DNA of 64,000 nucleotides from Endobugula sp965214375 (GTDB lineage: Bacteria > Pseudomonadota > Gammaproteobacteria > Pseudomonadales > Cellvibrionaceae): assembly GCA_965214375.1 (NCBI GenBank), contig OZ243947.1:930001-994000 (forward strand), in the 5' to 3' direction. A model generated the notes under the pieces. That model was not told the origin of the DNA and searched no databases. It saw only the letters and a list, made by a program, of their open reading frames with translations. The position numbers and the translations under genes are program-made. Positions 27,572-38,211 of the stretch are shown piece by piece (positions within the stretch are counted from its first letter, which is position 1; each line of letters opens with the position of its first letter).

Positions 27572-28180
27572 CTATTTTTTATACTTTTCAGACGCAACCT
27601 CGCCCCACAAATCTTCTATACGCGCATCACGTCCACAGGCTGAACGATAGTAAGAATAGCGGAATTTGCGTTTTTTATAATAGTCTTGATGATAATTTTC
27701 AGCGATGTAAAACGTTTCTGCGGGAAGAATTTCCGTAACAATAGCATCAGCAAAGGGTTTGGTTTTCTGCAATGCGGCCAATGACTGTTCAAACACTTGC
27801 TTTTGTTCATCGTCCTGATAAAACAACCCCGTTTTATAGGGTGAACCTTTATCACAAAACTGGCCGTGAGGATCTGTTGGGTCAATGGTTTTCCAGAAAT
27901 AATCGACTAGTTGCTCGATAGAAACTTGGCTATCGTCATAGGTAATTTCTACGGCTTCATAATACCCTGTTTTTTTAGCGGCAACCTGCTGGTAAGTAGG
28001 ATTAGGCACAGTGCCATTAATATAACCAGATTCTGCTTTAATCACACCGGGGTATTTTTCATAATATGATTCTACACACCAAAAACAACCGCCCGCGACA
28101 ATAATGGTTTTTTCTGCGGCATTGACACTTGTGCCATATAAAAACATTGCGAATGAAAAAAGAATGATCCTGAACAACAT
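27572..28180 (-). CDS. msrA: Peptide methionine sulfoxide reductase MsrA, secreted form
   Basis: This 202-residue enzyme reduces methionine-S-sulfoxide in proteins. The active site GGCFWCVESYYEKYPGV carries catalytic Cys32. Downstream motifs YDDSQVSIEQLVDYFW and DPTDPHGQFCDKGSPYKTG are conserved. An N-terminal signal peptide (MLFRIILFSFAMFLYGTSVN) indicates periplasmic location, so it probably repairs envelope proteins. A recycling cysteine is not evident at the C-terminus apart from the Cys in the RSACGRDAR segment. Confidence 0.93.
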   Translation of the reverse strand: MLFRIILFSFAMFLYGTSVNAAEKTIIVAGGCFWCVESYYEKYPGVIKAESGYINGTVPNPTYQQVAAKKTGYYEAVEITYDDSQVSIEQLVDYFWKTIDPTDPHGQFCDKGSPYKTGLFYQDDEQKQVFEQSLAALQKTKPFADAIVTEILPAETFYIAENYHQDYYKKRKFRYSYYRSACGRDARIEDLWGEVASEKYKK

Positions 28181-28242
28181 ATTTTACCTGCTATTACTAA
28201 TTATCTAACAGTAAGACAGAATAATAGTTTAGGAGTTCAGTC

Positions 28243-28259
28243 AGGGAGTGATACTCCCT
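28243..28259 (-). promoter_or_regulatory. Short hairpin after the small two-gene unit
   Basis: Seven-base perfect arms agggagt/actccct with a three-base loop lie nine bases past the stop of the 59-residue gene. No U-run follows. It may stabilise the 3-prime end or act as a weak terminator. Confidence 0.4.
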
Positions 28260-28267
28260 AAAGATGA

Positions 28268-28447
28268 TCAATTCTTATTAGAGATTTGCTTGCTGATTTG
28301 CGCTATCTCAACCATGGTTTCCAAGCGCACCACACGCTTATCAATATCTAAGGTCACATCAGCCAGCTTTTCAGTTCTTTTATTAAGGCGCTTAACCTCT
28401 TCTGTTAGCTTAAGCGTATCCATAAGGATATCCTTCCAATTACTCAT
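28268..28447 (-). CDS. Small coiled-coil protein (59 residues)
   Basis: This short gene starts with ATG at 28447, three bases after the stop of the ribbon-helix-helix-like gene, and ends with TGA at 28268-28270. The translation begins MSNWKDILMDTLKLTEEVKR and is almost wholly amphipathic helix, with heptad-like spacing of Leu, Ile and Val, so it should form a coiled coil. No known motif is visible. The tight spacing and matching strand make it a two-gene unit with its upstream neighbour. The size and partner recall toxin-antitoxin or partition-accessory pairs, but nothing in the sequence proves such a role. Confidence 0.65.
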   Translation of the reverse strand: MSNWKDILMDTLKLTEEVKRLNKRTEKLADVTLDIDKRVVRLETMVEIAQISKQISNKN

Positions 28448-28450
28448 TAA

Positions 28451-28714
28451 CTACCCCTGTTTAATTGTTTTAATCGTTTGGTTGACTTTGGCATTCGCTT
28501 GGCTAGTGGCCTCGAGTGCCTCTTTAATTTGACCGGAAACCAGCTCCATTAACTCCTCAGAAGCCATACTATTCGCATCTTCTGGATCAAAGGCATCTAT
28601 CGCCAAACGAACAATTTCTGTTGCAGATGTGCCTTTTTCCTGAGCTAAACGCTCTAATTTGGACACATTGGACTCCGATACCAGAAACTGTTTTCTTACC
28701 AAATGCTGCGACAT
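28451..28714 (-). CDS. Ribbon-helix-helix-like small protein (87 residues)
   Basis: The N-terminal 45 residues have a beta-strand-helix-helix pattern like CopG/Arc proteins: RKQFLVSESNVSKLERLAQE, then GTSATEIVRLAIDAF. In such proteins the strand pairs in a dimer and inserts into the DNA major groove. The C-terminal 40 residues are helical and acidic, ending in KVNQTIKTIKQ. It is followed after three bases by a 59-residue coiled-coil gene. It could be an autorepressor of the pair or a DNA-segregation accessory. The fold assignment is by pattern only. Confidence 0.75.
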   Translation of the reverse strand: MSQHLVRKQFLVSESNVSKLERLAQEKGTSATEIVRLAIDAFDPEDANSMASEELMELVSGQIKEALEATSQANAKVNQTIKTIKQG

Positions 28715-28803
28715 AAGCTAATCTCACTAAAAATGCGACAAATGTCTACCAAGTATACATATACACACCCACATACACAATACCAAATTAGATACTAACC
28801 AAG

Positions 28804-30951
28804 CTAACGGCTATACGGCGGCAAAGAATTTAGCAACACCTTGCCATAACGCTTGGTTTCCAAACGCTTATCCAAAATAGAAATCAACCCTTTATCGTTT
28901 TCTTTACGCAACAAACGTCCGCAAGCTTGCACCAGTTTAATGGAAGCATCAGGTACAGCAATTTCCATAAATGGATTGCCACCACGTGCTTCAATCCATT
29001 CTGCCAACGAGGCCTCTACAGGATCATCAGGCACTGAAAAAGGTAATTTGGCAACAATGACATGACTGCAGTAATCACCGGGAAGATCCACACCTTCGGC
29101 AAAACTGGCTAAACCAAACAAGACACTACCCTGCTTGTTATCAATTTGCTGTTTATGCTGATTCAGCATTTCCTGTTTACTATGGTCGCCCTGCATTAAA
29201 ATTTTTTCTTGCCAGTGCATAGGAAGCTCTTCATATACGTCTTGCATTTGTTTCCGAGAAGAAAATAAGACTAAACTGCCTTGTTTTTCATCCAGCAAAT
29301 TCGGCAAATGATCAATAATACTGCGCGTATGAGCGAAGTCATCATTAGCCTCTACCGCAAACTCAGGTACTTGCAAACGTGCATTCGAGAAATCAAACGG
29401 GCTGGGCATAACATTGTAAAAATGTTCATCACTGGTTCCCGCACGCATACAAAAACGGTCAAAGCGACCTAATGCGGTTAGTGTTGCAGAGGTAACAACC
29501 GCAGCATAACACTCATTCCACAAACTATACCGTAAGGTGTCGGCAGCCAATATGGGGCTAGAGCAGACTTCAAAATCAATTGTACCGCCAAAATCTACTA
29601 ACGTTATCCAACGTGCTTGCGGAATTTTTTTATTCTCATCCGCATATTGATAGGTTCGCCATAACTGCATATTCGCTTCAGTGCGTGCTTGCCAGTTACT
29701 CACCGCTGTTAACCATTTTTCCAACTCTACACGCGGCACAGAACAATAACCATCATCTAAGGCTTGTTGAACCTCATCAACGACGTGATCAATAATTTTT
29801 AGTAATTGGCTGAACTGATCGGCAAGCTGTTGTGCATAATCACTAAAAATTGGATCAACCACACCATTTTCAAAACGGTAACGCTGACTATCATTTCTAT
29901 ATTTGCGATCACTGTCTTCTTCTGACTGCTCAAGATATTGTTGGCATAGAGGATAAATTAAATCTAAAGTTTGTTTGGTTTCTAACAATAAAGCAGGCAA
30001 TTGCTCTGCATAATGATCAACCTGTCCTGCGCCACTGATATCACCCAGCATGGAGGACAAAACTTTGTGATTTTGATCCAACCATTTCGCGGTACTGCCA
30101 ACACGGGTGTGAAATGCAAAATGACCAAGGGCTTTATCCGGCAGGTGGTGACCCTCATCAAAAATATAAATTGTCTCTTTGGGGTTAGGAAGAATTGCAC
30201 CTCCCCCCAATGCTAAATCAGCTAATACCAAGTCATGATTCGCAACGATACAATCATAACTATCAATCGCTTCACGAGATTTTAAAGAAGGACAGCTGGA
30301 GGGATTAGAGCACCGCTTGCGTGTGCATTCCAGATGAGTGGCGGTGACTGCCGACCAAACAGTAGAATCAATTTCTTGTGGCCAATCATCTCTATCACCA
30401 TTCCAATTGCCAGCACTTAATGCATCAACCATGGCATTATAAACCGTTATTGCGGAACCATCGATTGCCGTATTCCCTTCTTGGTAATGCTCTTCCTGAT
30501 ATAGTGTGCGATGCATTTCATTATAGCCCTCAATATCCATTAACAAACGGTCCAGTTTGCTTAGACACAAATAACGTCCACGCCCTTTGGCTAAAATAAA
30601 ATTAAAAGAAAGATCGGTATGACGCTTCACTTCGGGCAAGTCTTTATGAACAATTTGTTCCTGAAGTGCTACTGTTGCCGTGGAGATAACGACTTTTTTC
30701 CCCAATGCTTGCGCTATAGGAATAACTGATAGTAAATAAGCAATCGTTTTTCCGGTGCCAGTACCTGCTTCTAATATCGCAATATGATTATTACTTTGTC
30801 GTTGTCCATCAGTATCGGTTGTAATGGCAGATAACGTACGCGCGATATCAGCAATCATCAACTTTTGCCCATAACGCGCCGTGAGCTGATTCTTATTCAG
30901 AAATTGGGAATACGCAGACTGAATGGTGTCTTTAACATCTTGTGGCAGCAT
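28804..30951 (-). CDS. dinG: ATP-dependent DNA helicase DinG
   Basis: This XPD-like superfamily 2 helicase unwinds R-loops and D-loops with 5-prime to 3-prime polarity. ATG at 30951 gives 715 residues. Walker A EAGTGTGKT is at about 61-69, and the DEGHHLPD box follows the four-cysteine iron-sulfur region (HLECTRKRCSNPSSCPSL plus a later Cys). The C-terminal helicase motifs include SLVLFSSRKQM, GSVLFGLASFAEGVDLPG and QACGRLLRKENDKG. Its start lies one base after the acyltransferase stop (TAATATG), so the two are coupled. Longer starts upstream would run inside that gene. DinG is SOS-inducible in E. coli; no LexA box was identified here. Confidence 0.92.
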   Translation of the reverse strand: MLPQDVKDTIQSAYSQFLNKNQLTARYGQKLMIADIARTLSAITTDTDGQRQSNNHIAILEAGTGTGKTIAYLLSVIPIAQALGKKVVISTATVALQEQIVHKDLPEVKRHTDLSFNFILAKGRGRYLCLSKLDRLLMDIEGYNEMHRTLYQEEHYQEGNTAIDGSAITVYNAMVDALSAGNWNGDRDDWPQEIDSTVWSAVTATHLECTRKRCSNPSSCPSLKSREAIDSYDCIVANHDLVLADLALGGGAILPNPKETIYIFDEGHHLPDKALGHFAFHTRVGSTAKWLDQNHKVLSSMLGDISGAGQVDHYAEQLPALLLETKQTLDLIYPLCQQYLEQSEEDSDRKYRNDSQRYRFENGVVDPIFSDYAQQLADQFSQLLKIIDHVVDEVQQALDDGYCSVPRVELEKWLTAVSNWQARTEANMQLWRTYQYADENKKIPQARWITLVDFGGTIDFEVCSSPILAADTLRYSLWNECYAAVVTSATLTALGRFDRFCMRAGTSDEHFYNVMPSPFDFSNARLQVPEFAVEANDDFAHTRSIIDHLPNLLDEKQGSLVLFSSRKQMQDVYEELPMHWQEKILMQGDHSKQEMLNQHKQQIDNKQGSVLFGLASFAEGVDLPGDYCSHVIVAKLPFSVPDDPVEASLAEWIEARGGNPFMEIAVPDASIKLVQACGRLLRKENDKGLISILDKRLETKRYGKVLLNSLPPYSR

Positions 30952-30952
30952 A

Positions 30953-32098
30953 TTACAGCGATTGCTGGCTAATGACCGCATTGGCATACATGGAAAGTAA
31001 AGCATCACGCCAACGACTATCACAGTCATGCACTCGCCGCTCAAACATCTGTTTATGCTTTAACAACGCACCCGCATGAAAATCAGGCACATCAAACACC
31101 TCATCTTTATTATGTCCGTGTAATGTTTGATAAGCGACAATATTACTTGGGTGCAAATGATAATTGCGAATAATGGCTTGATCTAATTGCTCAACAATAT
31201 CATCTGTTGATTGGTAATCGCCTTGTAACGCCTCACCAAAATGAATGTGCACATTGCCTTTAAAATCAGTAATACCCTTGGCAATACTACTGGCATCTTC
31301 ATGCTCTTCTTTTTGATATTCACCATGCATTTCTTTCATATAAAGCTCTTTGGCTTTCGCTTCATCACAGGGATCATATTCATAAGAGATTGACACAGGA
31401 ATAATATTTAATTCTTTAATATAGTCTGCAAGATCAACTGTTTTGGGTTTATTCAATGCCAACATACTAATCACGGCACTATTGGTGCGATCAACACCAT
31501 CTTTTGCACGCCCTTCACGTTGAGCGATCCAAATATTGGCATGATCTTCGACAATAGAGTGGTAAATATATGAAGATAAATGTTTGGCAACTTTAAGCTT
31601 TTCACGCGGTGCCGTTGCCGAACGATTAACAATAAAACTTTTATTTAAACGCATCAAATCAGAAACGTAAGGCTTAGTCAGCAAGTTATCGCCAATCGCA
31701 ATACGCAAGGTCTTATGGTTATTATGGTATAGCACCCAATTAATCAATGCTGGATCCATAGCAATATCACGGTGATTACTGATAAACAAATGGGGCTTAT
31801 TATCCTTTATATTTTCCATACCGGAAACATTCAAACATGTCATGGTAGTATCAATCATATGCTGCAAATATTTTGCAACGATTAACTGTAAATCGCTGAC
31901 AGAATGAATTGGATCTGTTTTACGTGTTAAGTAACTACAAACAAAAGGAACCGCCAGTGGCAATAAAAATTCTGGTATTTTTGAAAAACGAAAACGTACA
32001 ATCGCTTCAAGAAATTCCTTATCTTTTATCAAGCGCTCTATTGTAGGTCGCACCTCATCGTCATTGTAGGGGCGAATATCATCATATTTACTATTCAT
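30953..32098 (-). CDS. Glycerolipid acyltransferase (PlsC/PF01553-like)
   Basis: This is a 381-residue acyltransferase-domain protein. The block I region reads SNHRDIAMDPALIN (His109 and Asp115). That spacing is one residue longer than the classical HX4D motif, a variant seen in this subgroup. Block II includes NKSFIVNRSA, block III IWIAQREGRAKDG, and block IV NIIPVSISYEYDP. The family adds acyl chains to glycerol phosphate or lysophospholipids in the inner membrane; the exact acceptor is not known. It overlaps the dinG promoter region and is followed one base later by dinG. pyrB lies just upstream on the same strand. Confidence 0.8.
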   Translation of the reverse strand: MNSKYDDIRPYNDDEVRPTIERLIKDKEFLEAIVRFRFSKIPEFLLPLAVPFVCSYLTRKTDPIHSVSDLQLIVAKYLQHMIDTTMTCLNVSGMENIKDNKPHLFISNHRDIAMDPALINWVLYHNNHKTLRIAIGDNLLTKPYVSDLMRLNKSFIVNRSATAPREKLKVAKHLSSYIYHSIVEDHANIWIAQREGRAKDGVDRTNSAVISMLALNKPKTVDLADYIKELNIIPVSISYEYDPCDEAKAKELYMKEMHGEYQKEEHEDASSIAKGITDFKGNVHIHFGEALQGDYQSTDDIVEQLDQAIIRNYHLHPSNIVAYQTLHGHNKDEVFDVPDFHAGALLKHKQMFERRVHDCDSRWRDALLSMYANAVISQQSL

Positions 32099-32100
32099 TA

Positions 32101-33111
32101 TTATCTTAAACCTGAAAACCAGGGAACAGCATGAGAGTGTTTATCGACTAAATGCACCACATCCAGCACCAGTGCGAATAGCGCCATTCTCACCAGCACA
32201 CCGTTGTCTGCCTGACGGAAAATAGCCAGATTTGGGTTTTCATCAAGATCACTATCAAGCTCATTGGCTTCGACTCGTGAATCACGCGGTAATGGATGCA
32301 TAATCACCGTGTTAGGCTCACAAAATTGCGTATAAATAGATTGGTTAAGGCGAAATCGACCACGATAACGATCAGCCTCTTCTTGGCTACCAAAGCGTTC
32401 TTCCTGTATGCGGGTTGAGTATGCGATATCAACATGAGTAATATGTGGTGTTAACTCTTCAGAAATAATGACTTCATGCCCTGCTGTGCGTAATGCATCT
32501 ACAAGATAATCGGGCATTGATAACTCAGGCGGAGAAACCAGGTTGATGCTAACACTATTGTAAAGACATAACAGTTGACTCAAGGAGTGCACCGTACGTC
32601 CATTTTTTAAATCACCAATCATGGCTATACGTAAGCCATCAATATCGCGACCCTTAGAGGCTAGCTCACTACGAATTGTATATAAATCCAGCAATGCTTG
32701 TGTTGGGTGCTCATTAGCTCCATCACCGCCATTAATCACTGGAACACGACTAGCCTTGGCAAATTCGGCCACAGATCCCTCATCCGGATGACGCATACAA
32801 ACAACATCACTATAACCGGAAAGGACTCGCGCGGTATCGTAGAGAGACTCCCCCTTTGAAAGCGCGGAATTTGCAAATCCTGTTGTTTCACGAACATTAC
32901 CACCTAACAAATTAAAGGCACTACCAAAACTCACACGCGTACGGGTACTAGCCTCAAAAAACATATTGCCAAGTATGGCTCCGTCAAGTACACGAGTCAC
33001 GCGCTGACGTTTGGCATAGGGCTTCATAGAAGCAGCTACAGAAAAAATCCTATCAATGTATGCGCGGTCAAATTGGGTAATTGATAAAATGTGGGAACCG
33101 ACAAATTCCAT
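32101..33111 (-). CDS. pyrB: Aspartate carbamoyltransferase catalytic subunit
   Basis: This 336-residue enzyme condenses carbamoyl phosphate and aspartate in pyrimidine synthesis. The carbamoyl-phosphate motif FFEASTRTRVSFGSAF, the HPTQALLDLYTI segment and the aspartate-binding PLPRDSR are intact. It is longer than the short Pseudomonas-type chain and resembles stand-alone class proteins; no pyrI or pyrC-like pseudosubunit is adjacent. A terminator-like hairpin lies upstream of its start (33161-33187). It is followed, two bases past its stop, by the acyltransferase gene on the same strand. Confidence 0.94.
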   Translation of the reverse strand: MEFVGSHILSITQFDRAYIDRIFSVAASMKPYAKRQRVTRVLDGAILGNMFFEASTRTRVSFGSAFNLLGGNVRETTGFANSALSKGESLYDTARVLSGYSDVVCMRHPDEGSVAEFAKASRVPVINGGDGANEHPTQALLDLYTIRSELASKGRDIDGLRIAMIGDLKNGRTVHSLSQLLCLYNSVSINLVSPPELSMPDYLVDALRTAGHEVIISEELTPHITHVDIAYSTRIQEERFGSQEEADRYRGRFRLNQSIYTQFCEPNTVIMHPLPRDSRVEANELDSDLDENPNLAIFRQADNGVLVRMALFALVLDVVHLVDKHSHAVPWFSGLR

Positions 33112-33160
33112 AAAGACCTTCCAGAATTGTTGTTATAAATCGTACGGCAACTATTGTAAC

Positions 33161-33187
33161 AAAAAAAAGCCTGGGCGATGGCAGGCT
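33161..33187 (-). terminator. Terminator-like hairpin upstream of pyrB
   Basis: On the minus strand agcctg/caggct arms are followed by a run of eight T residues. It lies 50 bases upstream of the pyrB ATG and about 40 bases past the end of the broken cytochrome gene. It can be that gene's terminator or a pyrB attenuator; the strong U-run fits either. Confidence 0.75.
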
Positions 33188-33207
33188 CTCATATAAATGA
33201 TAAATGT

Positions 33208-33243
33208 AGGTGCAGTTACAATAATATTATTGTAACTGCACCT
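33208..33243. repeat. 36-base perfect palindrome over the stop codon
   Basis: Two 18-base arms (33208-33225 and 33226-33243) are exact complements with no loop. The stop of the Ig/cytochrome gene (33227-33229) lies inside. It is AT-rich in the centre. It may form part of a termination structure. Confidence 0.7.
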
Positions 33244-36200
33244 GATATTCACAGTATTTAACAACACCCCAAATAGGATCACCAAAGATACTGTTATCAC
33301 ATACAATACCTGTATCAACATCTTCTATCGTCACATAAGTGCCATTAGCGCCATAACGTACTGTGGCTATTTGAGGAACCATAAACGTCTGTCCTTCATA
33401 GCCACAAAACACCCAATCCAAGCCTGAATTGATCGTCAGAATAAATGTGTCCGATACTGCCCCCCCTGACCATCATCTGCTGTCACACTCAGTCTTAATA
33501 CACCTACGTGACCTGCCATGGGTATTCCACTAAAACGACGACTATTCGCATCAAAACTTAACCAAGAGGGTAATACAGAGCCATCCGATCATGTAGCACT
33601 AAAAGTCAACACATCATTATCATCATCAATAAATGTATCTGCAGAAAATTCAAACACAAATACTGAATTTACAGCAGCTAACTGATCAACAATGGGGACA
33701 TTAACAATAGGGGCCGTATTATTAATGGATGTCAACTGATACTCACAAAACTTATACACACCAAAAATCGGATCACCAAACACACTGTTGTCACAATCAA
33801 TAGAACTAGCCACATTATAAACATACGCATAAGTGTCATTCGCCCCATAACGTACTGTTGCTGTTGCAGGTACTGAGCATATAGTGCCTTCACTACCACA
33901 GCGCACCCAGTCAGATACCCTTAAGGTAAATGTTTCACTGGACATACCACCCTGGTCATCATCCACCACAACACGTATCGCAAGGGTCAGATCAGCTTCA
34001 GCAGGTGGCATACCTGTGAACGTATGACTGGCGGCATCAAATACTAACTAGGTCGGTAACGGAGAACCATCTATTTGGGTTGCAGTTAGATATAGTGGGT
34101 CACCATCCGGGTCACTAAAGGTATTCGTAGGAATAACAATATTGATTGCGCTATTGCCTGGCACTTGATGATCAGACAGTGCCTGATCCACTACTGGATC
34201 GTTATTCACTACCCCTTCATCATTAATGTAATACAAACGATCCAGCGTCAATAAAAATTGAGTTAGCGATGCACGCTCCTCAGCACTGAAATCACTGGCT
34301 GCATGTGCTCCAATAGTGAAGACCTCAGCCAAGGTTGCAGCACTGCCATCATGAAAATACGGCGCGCTGTCCCACAGCTCAACCAACGTCGGGGTACGAA
34401 TTTCGGTGAGCGCAAAACCTAAACGCTGACCGGAAGACGGGGTAATAGTCCCAACATCATGGTTGGCACCATCACGGAAAGCCGCATTGGCATGGCAATC
34501 ACGACAGCCACGCTCTTCAAACAGGGCACGTCCTGCTCTCACAACAGGCGTTACCCCCCCGTCTCACTGCTCTGAGGAGAACGTAAGACACTCTCTTTTT
34601 GCAAACTACTCACATACGCCGCCAAGGCATCTAAATCCGGAGAAACGCCACCCGTCGTTTCATTAAGCGGAGACACATCGTCGGTAAAAGTCGATCCAGC
34701 AATTAAGCCTTCACCACCATTAAGATGTTCTAGCTGCACTTCAAAGTCCTGCACTTCATCAAAGTTGGATGACCAATGCAGATTACCAAAACGGGTACCA
34801 CTGCTACCACGTCGTGAAATCGTGTTACGTATCCCCTCACCCATATGCGTTAAATCCCACGTCATGCCATCATGTCCACCATCATCGTGACACGAGGCAC
34901 AGCTGATATAACCTTCCGGTGAGATATCCGGCATCCGCGCATGGTAGAACACTTGCAAGCCACGCAACTCTTCCGCTGTAAGCGCTTCATTCTCAGAAGA
35001 CACGGTGGTTAGCGTGTCGATTACACGTGGTTGGGTACCGTAATACATGTGATCGGCAATATCGAGTGCTGTCACCGTACGATCAGCAAAGTTCTTCACG
35101 TAAAGATGACGCGGAGTCGCACATCAGCTCTGTGGTGCAGCACCCGTACTGTTACGGTCAATACGATTTGTCTCCTGATTGGTCAACACTACCACGTTAT
35201 TCCCTTGCAATGCATGGGCACGCGTGATGCCATCAGGCAACATCGTCATGCCCGACGGGTCAGCAGCATTGTCTAGGTCAACAGTGCATTCTCGTGTTGC
35301 AGGGTCAATATTAGCATCGCGGTGGTTAGCTAAATCCAACGCAATAATCATCGGGCGAACCGTATTATCATCGTCTAATGAGGCACCACTGAGAAACAGG
35401 CCGCGGTCAATATTCGCTTTGTTGGCCGTGATATACGCTACCTCGTTAGTGGCATCTATCACGATACTGCGCAAGTAGTTGGGAACACCGGAACCGTGAT
35501 CAAGATCATCGGGTACCAACACTTTATTCACACGAATACTGGGCTGCGCCTCATCACGGAAGGCCATACTCCCAGCGGTACTGATATCGTAGACTTCACC
35601 ATAGTCGTTATCTGAGATAAAACGGGTGACTAATAGGCGCGAACCATCACTACTTAAAGACATCGCTTTAGGTGTAGGACCTACCGCTAAGGTCGAGACA
35701 AGTTGTTGTGTAACCGTATCAATCTTGGCGACTTCACCGCTGTTATACAACACCACATACAAAAAATCATCATGGCCCACGGACGCGATCGGATTGGAAC
35801 CGTAGTCAAGGTTGATCGACCAAGCCGCCTCACTGGCAGTGGTGCCATCAGCCGCCACCTCATAAAAACTCACTCGATCCCAATCGCTATAGGTCACTGC
35901 CAGCCAATCGCCAACTCGTGTAACTGAAGAGGGTTTACTTCCTGTTTGAGCAACCACACGCTCAAACGTCTCGGTGCTCACCGTATAAGTGTCTGAGTCA
36001 ATCGTGGCTCGTATTAAACTCACCGTGTCATTATGCGGATTGGCTGACCATACCAGATCAATACCATCGCCGGCTTCACACGCTAGATTACCTGAGTGGT
36101 TGGCGATAAACGGGGTACCGTCAAACTCTGGCGCAGGCTCTACCGGCTGGATATTAATAGGCTCGTAAATGCTCGCTCCAGTGGTAAAACTAAAAGTGTA

Positions 36201-38094
36201 CGGCGCCATGGTATTACCCATAAAGTCCTGCACCACTCCCGCAATATCCACGCGGTATTCATCACCCATACTAAGAACATCATTTGGAAAAACCGAGATA
36301 GTACCCGTGTGACTTGACTGCATAGTAAAGCCGATAGTTGCATTAGCGCGGGTATTTGTCACGGTAACGGCATCCGCCAACGTATCCCCTCGCAACGTTT
36401 CTGGGATATGAAAATGAATAAAAGTATCGATGGGAACATTGCTCTCACCATCTAAGGGACGGTGGCCGGAAACATATGGTGGATTCGTATCAGGATCGTC
36501 GCTTGTGACAACAAAACAAATGCCCTGTTCATTCACTCGTTCATCTGGATCGGAGACACTGATAATATTGTGGATTCTCGGCTCGTTGGTGACTAAATCG
36601 CGATAATGAATTGTATCTCCAGGCTGAACGTCGGACCCTAAGGGAATCAGGCTGATATTTTCCTGAAGATTACGAAAAACCGGAAAAGCACCAATAGGTG
36701 TACCACTGCGATATACACCGGGCTCACTATCACGAAACACGTTGTATAGCAGCCCTCCAGGCATATAGACACGCTGGTTATGTAAAAAACCACCATCGTG
36801 CTCAATGATCATAGAGGACGCCGTGTTGTCTGCACCACCAAAGGCACCCACTTGACCTAAAGGACGAAAATATTGTCCCATACTGCAACCATGTTCATGA
36901 AAGGCACTTAAATTCGTTACAACAGATTCAAATTCTTGGGTATCAACCAACTTATCATTCGCATACGCCGCCTCACAAGCAGGCATATCCACCTTGAAAT
37001 GATCACTGAATGCATAGTGATCCTGAAAGTTAACATAAGAGGTGTGCGTATAGCTCGCATCACCATCCGCTAGGGTGGTGCCATCACGGTCAAAGTACAG
37101 CTCACAGGTCAACTGGGTATTTAACGGGTCGGTAAAATCGACAATATACATTGAACTGTATTCACGGCTGGGTATCGTGCCGCGTCGGCGTGCACCCCAA
37201 ACAACCTTATTGGCACCGTAAGGCTCTACCCAGTAACCACCTAAACGTTCGCCAGTCACAGGGTTGCTATAAACTGCAAGTGGAGTATTCAACTCGGGGT
37301 TAAAACGGGATATTAACCGCGGTGTCTTTCCTTCACGCACCCCGGAAACCTCATAAATCAACATCCCCGTTTGTTGCTGGTCGGAGACAAAAATCATCAA
37401 ATTTCCAGAAAAGACAGGGGAAACCCGTGTTGCCCGTTAAACCCAAGTGATCCCATTCGGCAAACACAATTCCACTGGAACGGTCAGTACTTCGCAACTG
37501 AAATGTGGGGCGGATACTTTTATCATATTCCCAGTAATCAATCGTATCTTAGGGCGATGTTAAATGGCTATAACGCCACGGTTCACCAAGCTCAGTACCC
37601 CGTAAACTACGCGGTGCCAGAGGATCTCGATGATAATACATTTGATCAATAGATGTTTCGGCATTAGCATCATAGGTTAACCACCCCCCTGTCCCAAATT
37701 CCCACCAACGTCCTGAAGCCAGATAAGCTTTGCCATTAGCGTACGAGGTAATTTGTGCATGAAAATGTACACCCCCACCTATATAGCAGTTGCCACTTGG
37801 CTCGTAACAGTTTTGTTTTTGAATTAATGTCGGATTAGTGAGATCAGATAAATCCCATGATGTATCGGTAACCTCAGGGTTTATACCAATGTTAGAACTC
37901 CCCGGTAATATTGGATTAGCAATCAAAATAGGCCCGGCGGTACTCAGCATGGACATGCGTCCATGCTGATTAGCTCGATGGGCTAAAAAATCACCTGTAG
38001 AACCGTAATCAATATTAGGGGGATAATCCGCCGCAAGAATACTGGTACTTATCAAGCACAATAGACCAAGCTTGGTAATGGTAAACAGACGCAC
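33227..38094 (-). pseudogene. Broken multidomain secreted protein: LVIVD/propeller, Ig-like, cytochrome c and Cys-rich domains
   Basis: One gene of about 1,620 codons is split by seven lesions. Order: signal peptide (MRLFTITKLGLLCLISTSIL), LVIVD-like N-terminus, a Big_5 Ig domain near 36300-36500, a YVTN-type propeller, two c-type haem sites (CASCH near 34905, CRDCH near 34500), Ig/cadherin-like repeats (PSWLSFDANSRRFSG type), and two copies of a Cys-rich C-terminal module (VPxxATVRYGAN...FGDPI, ending KYCEYQ). Lesions: TAA 37549; frameshift at the G4 near 37417-37420; TGA 35124; frameshift at C7 34554-34560; TAG 34048 (inside PT-W-L, expected Trp); TGA 33589; frameshift at C7 33460-33466. 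The reading frame is otherwise in register at each stop. It probably encoded an exported, perhaps surface-bound, redox protein. Function not established. Confidence 0.75.
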
Positions 38095-38211
38095 TTCCTT
38101 ATCCCCCGTCTTGTTTAATAACTAAATGTTGGTTTTTAGGCAAAAACAAGCATTTTTGCAAAAAAAAAACAAAATAATAGTGTTTAAATTACCAAATATC
38201 AACAATTAATA

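Noticed and set aside
28248..28532. Plus-strand frame of 94 residues
   Set aside because: It is antisense to two better-supported small genes that have tight spacing and sensible proteins.
37371..37652. Plus-strand frame of 93 residues
   Set aside because: It runs opposite the broken Ig/cytochrome gene and has no credible start or similarity.
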